Positions 61,071 through 64,000 of a stretch of DNA of 64,000 nt are shown here, one piece after another (positions within the stretch are counted from its first letter, which is position 1; each line of letters starts with the position of its first letter). Under the pieces are notes generated by a model that was not told the DNA's origin, searched no databases, and saw only the letters and a list, made by a program, of their open reading frames with translations. Source of the DNA: Chitinophagales bacterium (GTDB taxonomy: Bacteria; Bacteroidota; Bacteroidia; Chitinophagales; Chitinophagaceae); the NCBI GenBank assembly GCA_013298665.1, contig JAAFIK010000015.1, positions 22,622-86,621 of the forward strand, given 5' to 3'. The translations under genes were made by a program, and so were the position numbers.

Positions 61071-61078
61071 TATTTTTG
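61071..61078 (+). promoter_or_regulatory. Putative -7 box of the response regulator gene
   Basis: TATTTTTG, perfect TAnnTTTG match, five bases before the ATG at 61084. If used, the mRNA would be leaderless and the regulator could be expressed apart from the kinase. Confidence 0.45.
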
Positions 61079-61083
61079 CAATC

Positions 61084-61722
61084 ATGATCAATAGTGCAGC
61101 AGGAGATATCAGGGTAGTGATTATCGAAGACGATGATACCATCCGTGAAGGGTATACCTTCCTTATCGGACAGGAGGAGGGTTTTGTTATTGCGGGTGCC
61201 TACGCTTCGGTGGAAGAAGCAATGCCGCAGCTTGCAGGTGATGATCCGCATATCCTCCTGCTTGATGTACAATTGCCGGGTATCCGGGGTATCGATGCCC
61301 TGCCCGCCATCCGGAAAATACTCCCCGATATGCCTGTACTCATCTTGTCGGTTTACGAATCAGAAGACATTATTTTCACCGCATTGAAAAACGGCGCTTC
61401 GGGTTACCTCACCAAGAACCTTCCTGCACCCAAAATTATGGCTTCTATCCGGGAGGCCATAGATGGCGGCGGACCCATGAGTCCCGGTATCGCGGGGATG
61501 GTGATCCGCTCATTTCAGAAAAGCAGCCACTCCCCATTGTCGAGGAGGGAAACACAGGTCCTGGAAAGCATCAGTGCAGGAAAGAGCCGGGGTAAGATTG
61601 CGGCTGAATTGTATATTGATACCGAAACGGTGAAAACCCATATCCGCAATATTTATTACAAACTCAATGTTAACTCACGCGAGGAGGCCCTGAAAGTAGC
61701 CCGCGACAGCAAGTTTATCTGA
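61084..61722 (+). CDS. NarL/FixJ-family response regulator
   Basis: 212 aa. Receiver domain with EDDD (15-18), phospho-acceptor D61 in LLLDVQLPG, Ser/Thr at 89 and K111 in GYLTKN. The C-terminal LuxR helix-turn-helix is LSRRETQVLESISAGKSRGK and TETVKTHIRNIYYKL. It is the cognate partner of the upstream kinase and may control the outer-membrane receptor gene that follows. Confidence 0.95.
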   Translation: MINSAAGDIRVVIIEDDDTIREGYTFLIGQEEGFVIAGAYASVEEAMPQLAGDDPHILLLDVQLPGIRGIDALPAIRKILPDMPVLILSVYESEDIIFTALKNGASGYLTKNLPAPKIMASIREAIDGGGPMSPGIAGMVIRSFQKSSHSPLSRRETQVLESISAGKSRGKIAAELYIDTETVKTHIRNIYYKLNVNSREEALKVARDSKFI

Positions 61723-61799
61723 GGGTGCCGTACGCATCGCTATTTCCCCGTTCATCCATATCCCCCCAAAGGGGTTAGACTTACCGTTTTTGCCTGCGA

Positions 61800-61807
61800 T
61801 AGTTTTG
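61800..61807 (+). promoter_or_regulatory. Putative -7 box of the outer-membrane receptor gene
   Basis: TAGTTTTG, perfect TAnnTTTG, 11 bp before the ATG at 61819. Confidence 0.42.
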
Positions 61808-61818
61808 TGCAAAACAGG

Positions 61819-64000
61819 ATGATGAAAAAATGGATAAGCATAGTGCTGGGATTGTGGCTGGTTACCTGCGTAAATGCGCAGGTTGGCGGACAACTGAGTG
61901 GCAGGGTCTTGCTTGATGATGGCAAACCCGGAGAGCAGGCCACGATATCACTGCTGCGGCAGACAGACGCTTCGCTGGTGAAAACAGCGCTTCCTGATCA
62001 TACAGGCTTTTTTGAAATCAGCGGTATCCCCTATGGCCGTTACCTGCTGCGTATTACCCACAGCGGTTATACAGCATATACCAGTACTGTCTTTACCATC
62101 GGTGATACTTTGCGGATACAGCAATGGCCCACCATCAGTTTGCAACCTGCGGCAGCATCGCTTGGCGAGGTAAAAGTGGAAGCCAGAAAGCCTTTTATCG
62201 AAAGAAAATTCGATAAGCTGGTGGTGAACGTTGAAGGGAGTATTGCGGCTGCGGGAGGCAATGTGCTGGAGGTGCTGGAACGTTCTCCCGGTGTGATGGT
62301 TAATGCAGAGTCGGGGATCAACCTTAAGGGTAAACAGGGGGTGCTGGTAATGTTTGATGGAAAACCCACACCTTTATCGGGAGCCGATCTGGTCAATTAT
62401 CTGCGTGCCATACCTTCATCAAGTATTCAAAGCATCGAAATCATTACCCAACCCTCTGCGCGGTACGATGCTGCCGGCAATGCGGGGATCATCAACATCA
62501 AATTCAAAAAGGATCAGCGGCAGGGTTTCAACGGTAACCTCACTATCGGTACCGGTCAGGGGCGTTATTTTAAACCCTCTGCCGGTACCAACCTGAACTA
62601 TCGTAAAAAGAAATGGAATATTTTTGGTAATTATGCTGTTGCAGCACCTGTTACATTCACCCGGTTTTTCATCAACCGCAAATTCTTTAACCCGCAACGG
62701 GAAGTAACTGCTGTTTTTGACCAGACGAGTTTTATCAAACAGCGTTTTAATAACCACAATGCCAAATGGGGGATAGATTTTTCGCCTTCAAAGAAAACGA
62801 TTATAGGGGTGATGTTTAATGCCAGCCTGAGCAATAACGACCGTGATGGGAATACGCGTTCAATTGTTACGCGGCCCGATGGCAGTCTGCAATATACCAC
62901 CGCCACCAATACCCGGCTTAATGGCCGCAACCGTAATGCCTTTGCCAACTTCAATTTCAGGCATACCTTCGACAGTACAGGCAGGGAGCTGACAATGGAT
63001 GCAGATATCGGCCGTTACCGATCCGCTGCTTTTCAGCAATTTGTCAACAATTATTTTGACGCCGGCGGGTTGCCCACAACCAGCGACCGGCTCAAAACTG
63101 ATCAGTTGGGTACCATAACCCTTAAGTCGGTCAAACTGGATTATGTACATCCACTTCCACGCCGGGGCCGGCTGGAGGCGGGGGCAAAATCAAGTGTTGT
63201 AAACACCAACAGTGATGTTAAGTTTTTTAATACTATTGGCGGGGTAGATGTGCCGGATCGCGGGCAGTCGAATCAATTCATTTATACTGAAAATGTTAAT
63301 GCTGCGTATGTAAATATTGCCCGTGAATGGAAGAAGATAAATGTGCAGGCGGGCTTACGCATGGAGCATACACTTACCCGCGGTCACCAGGTGACAACGG
63401 GGGAGCGGTTTTCAAGGAACTATGTATTGCTCTTTCCCAGCTTTGTGGTCAACCGGCAGGTGGGTACGCACCACAGCTTTTCTTTGGGGTACAGCCGCCG
63501 GATTGACCGTCCCAGCTACCGCCAGCTCAATCCGTTTAAAATCTTTGTGGATCCTTATACTTATGTGGTGGGTGAGCCAGCGCTGAAGCCGGTGCTTACC
63601 CATGCTTTTGAACTGTCGCATACGCTCAACAATACATACATCACCTCGCTGAGCTATACCCGCAGCCGGGATGTGATTACTGATGTATTTGCGCAGGATG
63701 ACATTACGAAAGTATCGTACCAGATACCTGCCAACCTGCAGGATTTCGACCAATGGAACCTTGGTATTACCATTCCGGTATCTGTACAGAAATGGCTCAG
63801 TGGAACCATCAGCAGCAGCGTTTACTGGAATAAATACACCAGTCCGCTACAGGGCGGCAACCTCGTTAATGATTACGCTTCATGGGATATGAACCTCAAC
63901 AGCAGTATCGTCATCGGCAAAAAAGGCTGGAGTGCTGAACTGACGGGTTTCTACCAGGCGAGGAATGCGTGGGGGTTGTTTATCATCAATAACCTGGCAC
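61819..64000 (+). CDS. Outer-membrane beta-barrel receptor (TonB-dependent type), 3' end beyond window
   Basis: At least 727 codons open to the right edge; no stop. It starts MMKKWISIVLGLWLVTCVNAQ, a signal peptide. Residues about 25-110 form a carboxypeptidase-regulatory-like domain (GRVLLDDGKPGEQATISLL, GFFEISGIPYGRYLLRI). A plug-like region follows (LEVLERSPGVMVNAESGI, IEIITQPSARYDAAGNAGII), then beta-barrel strands of the OMP_b-brl_3 type (SRRIDRPSYRQLNPF). No SusD gene is visible. The ATG at 61822 is an alternative start. Ligand unknown. Confidence 0.92.
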   Translation, partial: MMKKWISIVLGLWLVTCVNAQVGGQLSGRVLLDDGKPGEQATISLLRQTDASLVKTALPDHTGFFEISGIPYGRYLLRITHSGYTAYTSTVFTIGDTLRIQQWPTISLQPAAASLGEVKVEARKPFIERKFDKLVVNVEGSIAAAGGNVLEVLERSPGVMVNAESGINLKGKQGVLVMFDGKPTPLSGADLVNYLRAIPSSSIQSIEIITQPSARYDAAGNAGIINIKFKKDQRQGFNGNLTIGTGQGRYFKPSAGTNLNYRKKKWNIFGNYAVAAPVTFTRFFINRKFFNPQREVTAVFDQTSFIKQRFNNHNAKWGIDFSPSKKTIIGVMFNASLSNNDRDGNTRSIVTRPDGSLQYTTATNTRLNGRNRNAFANFNFRHTFDSTGRELTMDADIGRYRSAAFQQFVNNYFDAGGLPTTSDRLKTDQLGTITLKSVKLDYVHPLPRRGRLEAGAKSSVVNTNSDVKFFNTIGGVDVPDRGQSNQFIYTENVNAAYVNIAREWKKINVQAGLRMEHTLTRGHQVTTGERFSRNYVLLFPSFVVNRQVGTHHSFSLGYSRRIDRPSYRQLNPFKIFVDPYTYVVGEPALKPVLTHAFELSHTLNNTYITSLSYTRSRDVITDVFAQDDITKVSYQIPANLQDFDQWNLGITIPVSVQKWLSGTISSSVYWNKYTSPLQGGNLVNDYASWDMNLNSSIVIGKKGWSAELTGFYQARNAWGLFIINNLA

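Noticed and set aside
1..64000. CRISPR arrays, tRNA or rRNA genes, insertion sequences, integrases
   Set aside because: None seen when reading the sequence. The only tandem repeat has a 120-bp unit without CRISPR-like spacers. tRNAscan or Infernal would be needed to exclude small RNA genes.

Overview
The window looks like a chromosomal segment of a pigmented Bacteroidota, most likely Chitinophagales/Chitinophagaceae. The evidence is a saproxanthin-type carotenoid set, a periplasmic beta-propeller histidine kinase, an outer-membrane beta-barrel receptor with an N-terminal carboxypeptidase-like domain, FAS1 lipoprotein and DUF5009-type acyltransferase genes, and several upstream TAnnTTTG boxes, the -7 element of this phylum. 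The family-level placement is inference. No tRNA, rRNA, CRISPR array, transposase or phage gene was seen.

Region 1 (1-8.7 kb, all minus strand) is a complete carotenoid locus: crtI, crtB, idi, crtD, a CruF-type hydratase, crtZ and crtY, preceded by an ECF sigma factor and a MerR/cobalamin-binding regulator with CarH photoreceptor signatures. The enzyme set predicts a monocyclic 1'-hydroxylated, 3',4'-desaturated, 3-hydroxylated carotenoid (saproxanthin); no ketolase is present. A related inverted-repeat motif lies upstream of crtI, the sigma gene and the merR gene, suggesting a light-controlled regulon. Several crt genes lack ATG starts.

Region 2 (8.7-52 kb, mostly minus strand) is a very large surface-polysaccharide locus. 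It has a PglC-like initiating phosphoglycosyl transferase, LegC/PglE-like aminotransferase, PglD-like acetyltransferase, about eight glycosyltransferases, two AsnB-type amidotransferases, UDP-galactopyranose mutase, a formyltransferase/deacetylase pair, UDP-GlcA 4-epimerase, RmlA/RmlB plus FdtA/B/C-type enzymes for a dTDP-3-acetamido-3,6-dideoxyhexose, a WbpD-like acetyltransferase, four methyltransferases, and three flippases (two Wzx-like, one MurJ-like). Three copies of one family of unrecognised polytopic membrane proteins sit on the plus strand at about 15.4, 28.9 and 40.9 kb against a minus-strand background. They are the best candidates for Wzy-like polymerases, one per sub-cluster, and are the most interesting unexplained feature. 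A CofD/YvcK-like protein, a nucleotidyltransferase and a HAD phosphatase form an unusual sub-block near 30-35 kb. A 120-bp tandem repeat with alternative hairpins separates that block from the next.

Region 3 (52-64 kb) is ordinary chromosome: an ABC-F ATPase, a double-FAS1 lipoprotein, a DUF5009/HGSNAT-like membrane acyltransferase, a small CBU_0592-like membrane protein, a PhyH dioxygenase, a two-component pair and the first 727 codons of an outer-membrane receptor running off the right edge.
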